Of a stretch of DNA of 64,000 nucleotides, positions 37,736-48,586 are shown one piece after another; the first letter of the stretch is position 1; each line of letters starts with the position of its first letter. Source of the DNA: Rutidosis leptorrhynchoides (Eukaryota; Streptophyta; Magnoliopsida; Asterales; Asteraceae); the NCBI RefSeq assembly GCF_046630445.1, contig NC_092334.1, forward strand, positions 189,602,501 through 189,666,500, written 5' to 3'. A model generated the notes under the pieces. It was given only the letters and a program-made list of their open reading frames with translations. It was not told the DNA's origin and made no database searches. A program made the position numbers and the translations under genes.

Positions 37736-40565
37736 TGAAATGATCCGTTCATATACATTATAAACGATTCACAATAGTTGATTACATCGCGAGGTATTTG
37801 ACCTCTATATGATACGTTTTACAAACATTGCATTCGTTTTTAAAAGACAAACTTTCTTTACATCAAAAATTGACGGCATGCATACCATTTCATATTGCAT
37901 CCAACTATAATTGACTTAATATTAATCTTGATGAACTCAACGACTCGAATGCAACGTCTTTCAAAGTATGTCATGAATGACTCCAAGTAATATCCTTAAA
38001 ATGAGCTAATGCACAGCGGAAGATTTCTTTAATACCTGAGAATAAACATGCTTTAAAGTGTCAACCAAAAGGTTGGTGAGTCATTAGTTTATCATAATCA
38101 ATCATTTCCGTAATAGTAATAGACCACAAGATTTAAGTTTCTATAAATATCCGTACACTCGCGAGTGTATAAAAGTATTCTATAAGTTGTAGGCACCCGG
38201 TAACAAGCCTTAACGTTCATGTTTTACCTCTGAAGTACACCAGATCAGGTGTGTTTAAAATAACCTCGAAGTACTAAAGCATCTCATAGTCAGGATGGGG
38301 TTTGTCAGGCCCAATAGATCTATCTTTAGGATTCGCGCCTACCGTACATAGACAAGTAGTTTAATGTTACAAAGCTAAGGGTATATTTCTGGTTTAAACC
38401 CACATAGAATTAGTTTTAGTACTTGTGCCTATTTCGTAAAACGTTTATAAAACAGCGCATGTATTCTCAGCCCAAAAATATATATAAAAAGGGAGTAATG
38501 AAACTCACCATACTGTATTTCGTAGTAAAAATACATATAACGTCATTTAACAAGTGCAAGGTTGGCCTCGGATTCACGAACCTATATTAATTATATATAT
38601 TTATATGTTCGTCAATATTTGTCTAACAATTTTTGGTCAAGTCATAGTGTACCACAATCCTAATGCTCGAGACTAATATGCAAAAGTCAACAAAAGTCAA
38701 CTTAACCCAAAATGACTTCTAAAATTTATACGTGTTTATTATATAACTTAACTATAGTCATTTTATATATTTAAATATATTTATTAGATTTTATAATAAT
38801 AAAAGTCATTTATTAATAAAAATTTATATTAACATTTATATATGATAAAATATACTTTTATATATCTTAAGTAGTAAAATTTATAAAGTTCACTTAATAT
38901 CGTAAAACTATAGTGGTAAGTATTATTAATGTAATTATATTACGCGTGGTGAAAAATATCTTTGTATCCCCTATTTATTTGATAAAATAATATTGATCAT
39001 AATAATAATAAGTAAAAGTTGTATTATTTTGTAATAATAATTATTATTATTCTATAAAAAAATAACAATATTTATATTTACTAAAAATGTTATTATGATA
39101 AAATGATAATACTAACATAATAGTAATAATGATATTTTATAATAACAATGATATTTCTATTAAAATAATAACGACGATAGTAATAATAATCATTTTAACA
39201 ATAATACTAAAATTCAGTTGACTATAACTTCTAATCCGTTCATCGAAACCATTCGATATCTAAATGAAAAGTTCTTAATTTTTTGCTAGCTTTCCAATGA
39301 CATGCATATCATATACCCTATCTCAGTAGCATATGTATCTAATTCAGGATTCAACAAACCTATCTAAGGACAATATCGAATGTACAAGCATGCATAATCC
39401 TATATACTCGAGTACTAGTCAGGGATACACTATTGAAATATAAAAGTTAAGTTATGAGTGCTCACGTATCAATATTGAGATTCAATATTGCAGGAAAGTA
39501 CGTAGACAAAACGAAAATGATAAACGTTAGGTTGACCTCACGAGCAATACCCTCGATCAATACCCATAACCTCCATAGCTATAACCCATAATTTCCTTAG
39601 CTCTATCCCGTTTGAAAATTATTTTAAAATCGTCTGAATATAACTCCGTCGTAGTATTTTATGTATACTAATAATATCTTGAAATAATACAAAGAAAATA
39701 TATATGTGTAATTCGATTGAGAGAGTTTAGAGAAATATATTTTCAAGTTTCTATGAAATAATAAAACCTATTGAATTCTATTTATAATAGATTTTTGAAT
39801 TATTAAAGTGAATTATTAAAGTATGAATCATTAAAGTGAATTATTAAAGTATGATTTATTAAAGTGAATTATTAAAGTATGAATTATTAAAGTGAATTAT
39901 TAAAGTATGAATTATTAAAGTGAATTATTAAAGTGAATTATTAAAGTATGAATTATTAAAGTGAATTATTAAAGTATGAATTATTAAAGTGAATTATTAA
40001 AGTATGAATTATTAAAGTTAAAGTAAAGTAAAAGTAAAGTAAAGGTAAAGTTAAAGTATAGTAAAAGTATAAAACTATGTACGTATAATACGCGTATAAA
40101 TATATATAATATTAATTTAAATCGTTATATATATTTGATAAAATAAAATATAAATATCGTTATTTTATCATACTAGTTAAGTAATGAGTTTTCAAAAAGA
40201 ATAGATTTCTTAAATCACAGTGGACCTCATAACATAGGCCCGTAATCATATCATAATGTATCTGATAATTCAATCATTTGATATTATCTCTTAATTCTGT
40301 CAATAAATATATCGAAACAAATACGTTCATGTAAGGTATCATATATCTAATACTTTGTTAATGTTTTCAGTTAATATTATATATTATATATACATATCTA
40401 TATACACATAATTGTTCGTGAATCGTTGAACACGGTCAAAGGATAATTGATTACATGAATGTAGTTCCAAACTTTTTGAGATTCAACATTACAAATTCTG
40501 CTTATCGTGTCGGAAACATATAAAGGTTAAGTTTAAATTTGGTCGGAAATTTTCGAGTCGTCACA
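37736..40565 (-). repeat. RE2 3' LTR (minus orientation)
   Basis: Read on the minus strand it runs TGTGACGACTCG ... GATCATTTCA. It contains a 28 bp-period minisatellite at 39800-40018. ORFs inside have no coding signature. Confidence 0.9.
39800..40018. repeat. Minisatellite, 28 bp period, in RE2 3' LTR
   Basis: Tandem GAATTATTAAAGTG/GAATTATTAAAGTAT half-units alternating about eight times, followed by an AAGTAAAG-type purine tract to 40070. The other LTR has the same array at 46234-46445 with different internal order. Confidence 0.9.
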
Positions 40566-40602
40566 GTACCTACCCGTTAAAGAAATTTCGTCCCGAAATT
40601 TG
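40566..40602 (-). promoter_or_regulatory. Polypurine/3' LTR junction block of RE2
   Basis: On the minus strand AAATTTCGGGACGAAATTTC then TTTAACGGGTAGGTAC directly before the LTR start at 40565. It is nearly identical to the chromovirus and RE1 blocks. Confidence 0.8.
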
Positions 40603-41881
40603 ATCGAGGTCGTCATGGCTAACTATAAAAATGTTTTCATGACGAATATGAGTTGATAAATAGAGTTTTATCAGCATTGAGTAATATAGATAAAACAATT
40701 TGATTACGCAAAGAGTATAAGTGAAGCTATCGCAAGAGAGTGAAATGAGTAAACGTATATTTATTTTAACCGATGACGTAGTTATGATTGATTTCCAGAA
40801 TTCATTGGATTTAAAGAAAATCTTTGCAATAAGATTTGGTTCTTCGGCGATTAAGAAAATCATGACCTTCTTTGATTAAATGCGATAATCTGTCTCGATT
40901 TCTCTGTCTGATATTTTACTATAAATCCACCCCCTTCGTTTCTTTATTTCCACAGCTCACACCTTCTAGTCTTTATCCCCAATTCATACTTTAAAGCATT
41001 CGTTAATATGCTTCATCCAGTATTGATTCTTGATATACTCTTAACTTTCATATCTGTCATTCTTCTTTTTCATCTACCACCGGAGAAAGTTATTTTCTTC
41101 TACCATTACCTTGGGGTTATTGTTTTTTTCATTCTCCCGTGTCTTTATATTGCTATACGCATTGATATACACGGTTTGTAATTTCGAGGTTGTTATCGGG
41201 CTTTATATTCTCCATTATATTTCGGAGCTTCATGCTTTCATTTTCTCTTCCCAGCCTTAAGTCAAGCGGATAATGGTCCATAATTCGTAGATATGAATTT
41301 TTGGATGAACATAGTTAATGTTCCAAGAATAAAATCGTAATGGCACGATCTTAATTTGGCAACTTACCAGAATATCTGAAAATATAGAGCTATCAAGATG
41401 ATATGTTCTTAATATGTTTGGAAATTGGGTAGAATGTAAGAGTCGTGTAAATAGTACATGATGACGGTATGTTCTATGAATCATCACGTTCCATTAGAAA
41501 CTCAGCATGACTTACTGTAATATAATCACGTTGATCAAGTGTCATTATATTATACTAACTCATGTTTCAGTTCCCAACACTGCTTTAAAAACATTCCTAT
41601 TTTAAATTCGATTTTTTTTTCTTCAGAATTTAGAAACTAACACAGTTTCTTTTTATGTTGTAACGCAGATATTGCGAAGAGATAAAAGATTTTGGATAAG
41701 AATAGTTGTGAAAATATATTCAGGAATATCGAAGATATTTATAATAAAAGATACGATAATATCTTAGAATTCTTAACATAGATGGATGATGAAGAAGATT
41801 TGTCTGTGAAGGTTTAGAATAAGAAGTAAGGTATTTGCTAACGATTTCAGTAGACACTGAAACATTTGGATCCTTTAAAGG
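40603..41881 (-). other. RE2 interior without recognised gene
   Basis: About 1.3 kb of element sequence, partly alignable with RE1 5516-6715 (for example 40600-40740 and 41400-41590). 41720-41880 continues the frame of the PABP-derived segment (LPLKDPNVSVSTEIVSKYLT) but no longer resembles PABP. No function can be assigned. Confidence 0.45.
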
Positions 41882-42058
41882 CAGGTTTAGTCTTTGTGAT
41901 TTGTCCACAGCCTCTTTCATGGTCTGCTCAATCCATTTTCCAGTTTCAAACCTTCTCTTTTTCTCAGCTTTACCACCATACTATTCTTTATCATCAAACT
42001 TTTGACTGTTAAAGTCGTTTACAGTTTTTGCTGCTTCATCAGCATTTTTCCAATTTCG
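41882..42058 (-). pseudogene. Captured poly(A)-binding protein fragment in RE2
   Basis: Minus strand: RNWKNADEAAKTVNDFNSQK, then FDDKE-stop-YGGKAEKK, a short insertion, and IEQTMKEAVDKSQRLNL. This corresponds residue for residue to the end of RRM3 and the RRM3-RRM4 linker of plant PABPs (NADDAAKAV, KFDDKEWYVGKAQKK, KEAxDKxQGxNL). The Trp of DKEWY has become TAG. It is the orthologous segment of RE1 5284-5515, with different decay. The capture therefore predates the split of the two element lineages. Confidence 0.72.
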
Positions 42059-42257
42059 GAGAACTAGTTCATAGTTTGGGATGTTTTTCAGAAAATTCAC
42101 ATTCGAAGTATGTAAGTCTAGGAGATAGACGTTATATGTATACATATAAATTTTAACGTAAAATTGTCGCGAAATTCAAAATACTGATTGCTAATTCCCA
42201 GTAGTTGGTGTGACAATTATTGTTACTGGATGTAGGTGAGTACATGATGGGGTTTTA

Positions 42258-42395
42258 ATGAATAAGTATAGTGGATTTTTGGAGAGGCTTAAGTCGAAGG
42301 TTAATGAAGTTGTTGATAAGTTTACTGCTAATGTGACGAGATATGAAAGGTTCCCCGATAACCATGATGAAGGGTTTATTCGTATAAACAAATGA
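42258..42395 (+). other. Small ORF antisense to RE2, unknown
   Basis: An ATG-initiated 45-codon ORF (MNKYSGFLERLKSKVNEVVD ... TRYERFPDNHDEGFIRINK) with a protein-like composition, charged and not simple-sequence. It lies in a part of RE2 (about 42100-42900) that I cannot align to RE1, and on the strand opposite to the element's own genes. It could be a captured exon or chance. No family is recognised. Confidence 0.25.
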
Positions 42396-42936
42396 AGGTG
42401 ATTTGCTGGAGCTGTGACAAAACTGTCTATTTTGGAAAGAGATTGAAAAATTATATTTGGTAATAAATATCAAAGGATCTGACATGGATACATGTTAAAC
42501 TATAACTTTGGTTTCGAGAGCTTTTCAGGTGCATGACAGTGGGTAATGTGTGGTTGGATAATCATCTCGCATGCCTTTAGGAATTTCGAAGTGTTTGAAC
42601 ACATATTGTAATTGTTAATATACATATGATGTTCTAAGATTTTGAATGATACAAATATTTTTGTGAGTTCCATGAATAGAAATGAGGTTCTGAGACAGTT
42701 TTGAAGTCAAAGTATAGTTTTGAAAGATGTAGGAATCTAAGAGTGATGATTTCGGTTATATCTTGAATCGAATTCTGAGATTTTAAAATCAGAATATGTA
42801 ATTAGATTTTGAATGAGTATGGTTGTTTTGATTTCTATAAAAGAATGTATATTGTTGTGAAAGTAGGGAGTATAATGGATGACTTGCTGAATCAGATTCG
42901 AAGAATGTAACATATTAATTGTGAATTTATATATCT

Positions 42937-42958
42937 CTCGGGTATTACCTACCCGTTA
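42937..42958 (-). other. Internal AACGGGTAG hairpin motif of RE2
   Basis: On the minus strand TAACGGGTAGGTAATACCCG, with GGGTA and TACCC as inverted arms. It is the counterpart of 5021-5040 in RE1 and 16861-16880 in the chromovirus. Confidence 0.75.
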
Positions 42959-43317
42959 AAAAAAATTCACAATTAATATTTTGTACAAAAGAATTTTATT
43001 ACAGTCTTTATGGAAATATATATGTGTATATTTCTTCAGATGTAATATAGATTTAATGAGTTAATATTAAATTAAACTCTTTTGATTTATGGTTAAGGCT
43101 AGGATAGATAATTTCTAAACTTTAGAAATTACATAATCGCCGTAGAATGTTTCCCCAATGAAGTTATGAATCAATACTTAATTGTTGTGGTATTCCTTGG
43201 TATCTACATGGCGTATGACGTCGATGCTCGTGGGACAGATTGTGAAGTTGAGGTTTGCGATGCGGTTGTTGTTGGTGGTGGTAATGGTACTGTTGATGTT
43301 GTTGATGGTGGTACTGG

Positions 43318-43764
43318 TTATGCTGCTGGTGCTACTGCTGGTGTTTGTAAACCTTGCACCATATTCTCCAAAGCCACTACCTGAGCGCGAAGCTCGTTGA
43401 CTTCTTCTATTACACCAGGGTGATTGTCGGTTCGGACGAGCGGATAAATAAGATCTAGAATTTGGTGTAGTATATAATCATGACGAGATACTCTGGAAAT
43501 GAGAGAGAAAATGGTGTTTCGGACAGGTTCGCCAGTAAGTGCTTCAGGTTCATTGCCAAGAGGGCAATGTGGTGGATGAAAGGGATCACCTTCTTCTTGT
43601 CTCCAATGGTTAAGTAGATTACGAACCCATCCCCAATTCATCCAGAATAGATGATGGCTAATTGGTTGATCCATTCCGGTCACGCTGCTTTCGGAGCTCA
43701 TGTGGAAATCCATATCGGCATAGCTGTCGGAATCCGAGGAACTCAAACTGGTTGAGGGATCCAT
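43318..43764 (-). CDS. Orphan ORF (ORF0-like) of RE2, intact
   Basis: 148 codons from ATG at 43764 (MDPSTSLSSSDSDSYADMDF) to TAA at 43318-43320. Residues 1-30 are Ser/Asp/Glu-rich, about 33-60 aromatic (HHLFWMNWGWVRNLLNHWRQ), about 85-100 contain EPVRNTIFSLISRVSRHD, and 115-140 are heptad-like (IEEVNELRAQVVALENMVQG), probably a coiled coil. After the TAA the same frame continues as Pro/Thr/Ser-rich coding-like sequence for about 45 codons. RE1 has a stop at the same place, so the stop is old. It begins about 400 nt after the primer site. No known domain; it is not a canonical Gag (no CCHC). It may be a structural or RNA-binding protein of the element, or a relic of the N-terminal part of an ancestral protein. 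Confidence 0.6.
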   Translation of the reverse strand: MDPSTSLSSSDSDSYADMDFHMSSESSVTGMDQPISHHLFWMNWGWVRNLLNHWRQEEGDPFHPPHCPLGNEPEALTGEPVRNTIFSLISRVSRHDYILHQILDLIYPLVRTDNHPGVIEEVNELRAQVVALENMVQGLQTPAVAPAA

Positions 43765-44160
43765 CTTGTATGATCAGGGAAAGAATTTTTTTGTATGAAA
43801 TAGATTGTAGAATTTAGATTTGGTATTCTTCAATACATAATTTACATATGTATATATAATACCAAAATCCCATAAATTACGGAGGAATCTTTGAAAGATG
43901 TCAGTCAAAGTTCACAGTAACAGATATGCTAAGATAAGAATTCGTCTATACACTATTATGCAATAAATGTAGGAAAACGCGTCTAGACTTAAGAATGATA
44001 AGCAGATAATTTTCTAAGGGTGGTAAGTAGATGATTTCAGACTAAAAATGATAAGCAAAACTTTTGACATGCAGACACGGTCGAAGTCCAGACTCACTGA
44101 TGCATCTTAACAACTATCAGTTAGATACACTAATGCAAGACCTGGTTCGCTAAGACCACC

Positions 44161-44172
44161 GCTCTGATACCA
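44161..44172 (-). promoter_or_regulatory. Primer-binding site of RE2
   Basis: Minus-strand TGGTATCAGAGC two bases inside the 5' LTR (which ends at 44175). The leader that follows down to about 44050 matches the chromovirus leader 16018-16110. Confidence 0.95.
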
Positions 44173-44174
44173 AC

Positions 44175-46993
44175 TGAAAGGATCCGTTCATATAAATTAT
44201 AAACGATTCACAATAGTTGATTACATCGCGAGGTATTTGACCTCTATATGATACGTTTTACAAACATTGCATTCGTTTTTAAAAGACAAACTTTCTTTAC
44301 ATCAAAAATTGACGGCATGCATACCATTTCATATTACATCCAACTATAATTGACTTAATATTAATCTTGATGAACTAAACTACTCGAATGCAACGTCTTT
44401 CAAAGTATGTCATGAATGACTCCAAGTAATATCCTTAAAATGAGCTAATGCACAGCGGATGATTTCTTTAATACCTGAGAATAAACATGCTTTAAAGTGT
44501 CAACCAAAAGGTTGGTGAGTTCATTAGTTTATCATAATCAATCATTTCCGTAATAGTAATAGACCACAAGATTTCAGTTTTTATAAATATCCGTACACTC
44601 GCGAGTGTATAAAAGTATTCTATAAGTTGTAGGCACCCGGTAACAAGCCTTAACGTTCATGTTTTACCCTCTGAAGTACACCAGATCAGGTGTGTTTAAA
44701 ATAACCTCGAAGTACTAAAGCATCTCATAGTCAGGATGGGGTTTGTCAGGCCCAATAGATCTATCTTTAGGATTCGCGCCTACCGTACATAGACAAGTAG
44801 TTTAATGTTACCAAGCTAAGGGTATATTTCTGGTTTAAACCCACATAGAATTAGTTTTAGTACTTGTGCCTATTTCGTAAAACGTTTATAAAACAGCGCA
44901 TGTATTCTCAGCCCAAAAATATATATAAAAAGGGAGTAATGAAACTCACCATACTGTATTTCGTAGTAAAAATACATATAACGTCATTTAACAAGTGCAA
45001 GGTTGGCCTCGGATTCACGAACCTATATTAATTATATATATTTATATGTTCGTCAATATTTGTCTAACAATTTTTGGTCAAGTCATAGTGTACCACAATC
45101 CGAATGCTCGAGACTAATATGCAAAAGTCAACAAAAGTCAACTTAACCCAAAATGACTTCTAAAATTTATACGTGTTTATTATATAACTTAACTATAGTC
45201 ATTTTATATATTTAAATATATTTATTAGATTTTATAATAATAAAAGTCATTTATTAATAAAAATTTATATTAACGTTTATATATGATAAAATATACTTTT
45301 ATATATCTTAAGTAGTAAAATTTATAAAGTTCACTTAATATCGTAAAACTATAGTGGTAAGTATTATTAATGTAATTATATTACGCGTGGTGAAAAATAT
45401 CTTTGTATCCCCTATTTATTTGATAAAATAATATTGATCATAATAATAATAAGTAAAAGTTGTATTATTTTGTAATAATAATAATTATTATTCTATAAAA
45501 AATAACAATATTTATATTTACTAAAAATGTTATTATGATAAAATGATAATACTAACATAATAGTAATAATGATATTTTATAATAACAATGATATTTCTAT
45601 TAAAATAATAACGACGATAGTAATAATAATCATTTTAACAATAATACTAAAATTCAGTTGACTATAACTTCTAATCCGTTCATCGAAACCATTCGATATC
45701 TAAATGAAAAGTTCTTAATTTTTCGCTAGCTTTCCAATGACATGCATATCATATACCCTATCTCAGTAGCATATGTATCTAATTCAGGATTCAACAAACC
45801 TATCTAAGGACAATATCGAATGTACAAGCATGCATAATCCTATATACTCGAGCACTAGTCAGGGATACACTATTGAAATATAAAAGTTAAGTTATGAGTG
45901 CTCACGTATCAATATTGAGATTCAATATTGCAGGAAAGTACGTAGACGAAACGAAAATGATAAACGTTAGGTTGACCTCACGAGCAATACCCTCGATCAA
46001 TACCCATAACCTCCAAAGCTATAACCCATAATTTCCTTAGCTCTATCCCGTTTGAAAACTTATTTTAAAATCGTCTGAATATAACTCCGTCGTAGTATTT
46101 TATGTATACTAATAATATCTTGAAATAATACAATGAAAATATATATGTGTAATTCAATTGAGAGAGTTTAGAGAAATATATTTTCAAGTTTCTATGAAAT
46201 AATAAAACCTATTGAATTCTATTTATAATAGATTTTTGAATTATTAAAGTGAATTATTAAAGTATGAATTATTAAAGTGAATTATTAAAGTATGAATTAT
46301 TAAAGTGAATTATTAAAGTATAAATTATTAAAGTGAATTATTAAAGTATGAATTATTAAAGTGAATTATTAAAGTATGAATTATTAAAGTGAATTATTAA
46401 AGTATAAATTATTAAAGTGAATTAATAAAGTATGAATTATTAAAGTTAAAGTAAAGTAAAAGTAAAGTAAAGGTAAAGTTAAAGTATAGTAAAAGTATAA
46501 AACTATGAACGTATAATACGCGTATAAATATATATAATATTAATTTAAATCGTTATATATATTTGATAAAATAAAATATAAATATCGTTATTTTATCATA
46601 CTAGTTAAGTAATGAGTGGTCAAAAAGAATAGATTTCTTAAATCACAGTGGACCTCATAACATAGGCCCGTAATCATATCATAATGTATCTGATAATTCA
46701 ATCATTTGATATTATCTCTTAATTCTGTCAATAAATATATCGAAACAAATACGTTCATGTAAAGTATCATATATCTAATACTTTGTTAATGTTTTCAGTT
46801 AATATTATATATTATATATACATATCTATATACACATAATTGTTCGTGAATCGTCGAACACGGTCAAAGGATAATTGATTACATGAATGTAGTTCCAAAC
46901 TTTTTGAGATTCAACATTACAAATTCTGCTTATCGTGTCGGAAACATATAAAGGTTAAGTTTAAATTTGGTCGGAAATTTTCGGGTCGTCACA
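44175..46993 (-). repeat. RE2 5' LTR (minus orientation)
   Basis: Read on the minus strand TGTGACGACCCG ... GATCCTTTCA. It contains a 28 bp-period minisatellite (46234-46445), the TTTATTCTCAGGT block near 44478 and the GAGGT/ACCTC hairpin near 44230. Confidence 0.9.
46234..46445. repeat. Minisatellite, 28 bp period, in RE2 5' LTR
   Basis: Same GAATTATTAAAGTG/TATGAATTATTAAAG units as in the other LTR, with two variant units (GTATAAAT) not seen there. Confidence 0.9.
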
Positions 46994-48195
46994 TGTATGC
47001 CGGTACTCCATAATTCCATCATGTCATCAACTAATGGTTGCAAATAAACATCAATGTCGTTTCCAGGTTGCTTTAGGCCTTGAATCAAAAGAGACATCAT
47101 TATGTATTTTCTTTTCATACATAGCCAAGGCGGTAGGTTATAAATGCATAGAAGAACAGGCCACATGCTGTGACGGCTACTCAAATCTCCGAAAGGATTA
47201 ATTCCATCTGAACTGAGTCTGAACCTCATATTACGTATCTCATCCCCAAATTCTCCAAAATCTTTATCAATATTTTTCCATTGAAGTGAATCGGCCACAT
47301 GTCGCATTTTTCCATCATTTTTACGATCTTCAGCATACCAACGTAATAATTTTGCATCTTTCTCATTCGCAAATAATCTCTTTAATCTTGGTATGATAGG
47401 CAAGTACCACAATAATTTTTCAGGAGGTCCATTTTCCGACACATCACTATCAACATTATCAGTTGATTTTCCACGTTTATACCTAGATGTACCACATACC
47501 TTACATTGATGAAGGTCTTTGTCTTCATTCCTGTATAACATACAATCATTTGGACAAGTATGTATTCTCTGTATTTCCAATCCCATTGGGCACATTAATT
47601 TCTTTGCTTGGTATGTTGAAAACGACAACTCATTACCTTCTGGTAGCATTTTGTTCAACAACTTTAACAGGCTAATGAAACTTGTGTCTCTCGAACCATT
47701 GTTTGATTTTAAGTTAAAAAGTTGTATAACGGCGGAAAGTTTTGTAAAATTCATACAACCGGTATATAAAGGTTTTTCAGCATCAACAAATAGTTGTTGT
47801 ACTCTGTCATGATACTTATCAGCAACTTTATCCTCCATATCCAAATCGTCAAACATGTCATCAAAATTAACATTATTGTCACTATTGTATGAATCTTCTT
47901 CGTTATCGGTATCGTTATCTGAAACAGACGGGTTAAGGTCAGCTAATGACTCACCATGAAAAGACCAACATGTGTACCCTCTCATAAATCCGTGTGCAAT
48001 TAGATGATTTTTGATATTGGTTGAATCAGTATACCACCGTGCATTTTTGCATTTCTTACAAGGACAACTAATTGTGGTGTTTCCTTTTTCTTTTTCTAGT
48101 TGATCAGTCTCGGCAATTGTAATAAATTCATCAAGACTATCAATAAACTCAGAGGTAGCGCGACCTATCTCGTACATCCAAGTATTCCGATCCAT
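46994..48195 (-). pseudogene. CACTA transposase (TNPD type), N-terminal exon
   Basis: An open frame of 400 codons from ATG at 48195. Transposase-associated zinc-binding domain at residues about 1-85 (WMYEIGRATSEFIDSLDEFI, CPCKKCKNARWY, HLIAHGFMRGYTCWSFHGE), an acidic spacer, then the first half of the Transposase_21 domain (AKKLMCPMGLEIQRIHTCPN, DCMLYRNEDKDLHQCKVCG, LWYLPIIPRLKRLFANEKDA, WPVLLCIYNLPPWLCMKRKY). This part itself has no stop, but RE2 cuts it at residue 400 within ELWSTGIH and later parts are shifted. It is transcribed divergently from the accessory gene at 48587. Confidence 0.9.
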
Positions 48196-48586
48196 CTACA
48201 ATCAACAATGAAAAAGTTAATACATTATTAATAATAAAGAATGTAAAAAGTTGGAAAAAGGACTAGAACCCACGACCTCCTCTCTACCAAGCAACATCCT
48301 AACCATCTAAGCAATTGTGTTAACCTGACAACTTTACATTTATTTTCTATAAAAACATCACGTATGGTCTATTGTAAAAAAAAACCCCAAATCAAAATCA
48401 ATTGAGTTTTATCGATCATAATCCCATAACCTCTTTATCATTTCTCTTTTGTTATCTATCTGTGTTCTAAAAAAAAACCCCGAAGTAACCCAAATCAATT
48501 GAATCTGTAAACCCTAATTGTTCAATACCCAATTCGATTCCTGTTCTATTTTAAATTCGGTCTCTGCACGATTCTACTTTGCTACC
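48196..48586. promoter_or_regulatory. Divergent promoter region of the CACTA element, with a SINE head
   Basis: About 390 bp between the start codons of the two CACTA genes, which point away from each other, so both promoters must lie here. It includes a tRNA-like unit on the minus strand (48258-48315). I cannot pick a TATA box with confidence. Confidence 0.5.
48258..48315 (-). mobile_element. tRNA-derived SINE head, minus strand
   Basis: On the minus strand TTAGATGGTTAGGATG (A-box-like) is followed about 30 bases later by GTGGGTTCTAGTCC (B box close to GGTTCGANTCC). It is not a complete tRNA. Confidence 0.45.

Larger units (their letters stand above)
37736..46993 (-). mobile_element. Complete non-autonomous Gypsy-type LTR retrotransposon RE2
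   Basis: Perfect target copies TGTAT at 37731-37735 and 46994-46998 enclose two LTRs (37736-40565, 2830 bp; 44175-46993, 2819 bp) that differ by roughly 1% by eye. Interior 40566-44174 (3.6 kb, minus): initiator-Met primer site, leader shared with the chromovirus, orphan ORF, a poly(A)-binding-protein fragment and the shared polypurine block. There is no protease, RT or integrase. Removing it rejoins the CACTA transposase in frame. It belongs with RE1 by interior content and with the two solo LTRs by LTR sequence. Confidence 0.9.

Noticed and set aside
39800-40018. Possible CRISPR-like array of regular repeats
   Set aside because: Units are contiguous without unique spacers and lie in an LTR of a plant retroelement; it is a minisatellite.
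41720-41920. Independent 66-codon minus-strand gene
   Set aside because: Its start is the PABP linker remnant (MKEAVDKSQRLNL) and the rest is unaligned RE2 interior.
43166-43400. Plus-strand ORFs rich in Val/Gly opposite the RE2 orphan ORF
   Set aside because: Antisense shadow of the orphan ORF and of the Thr/Pro-rich tail that follows it.
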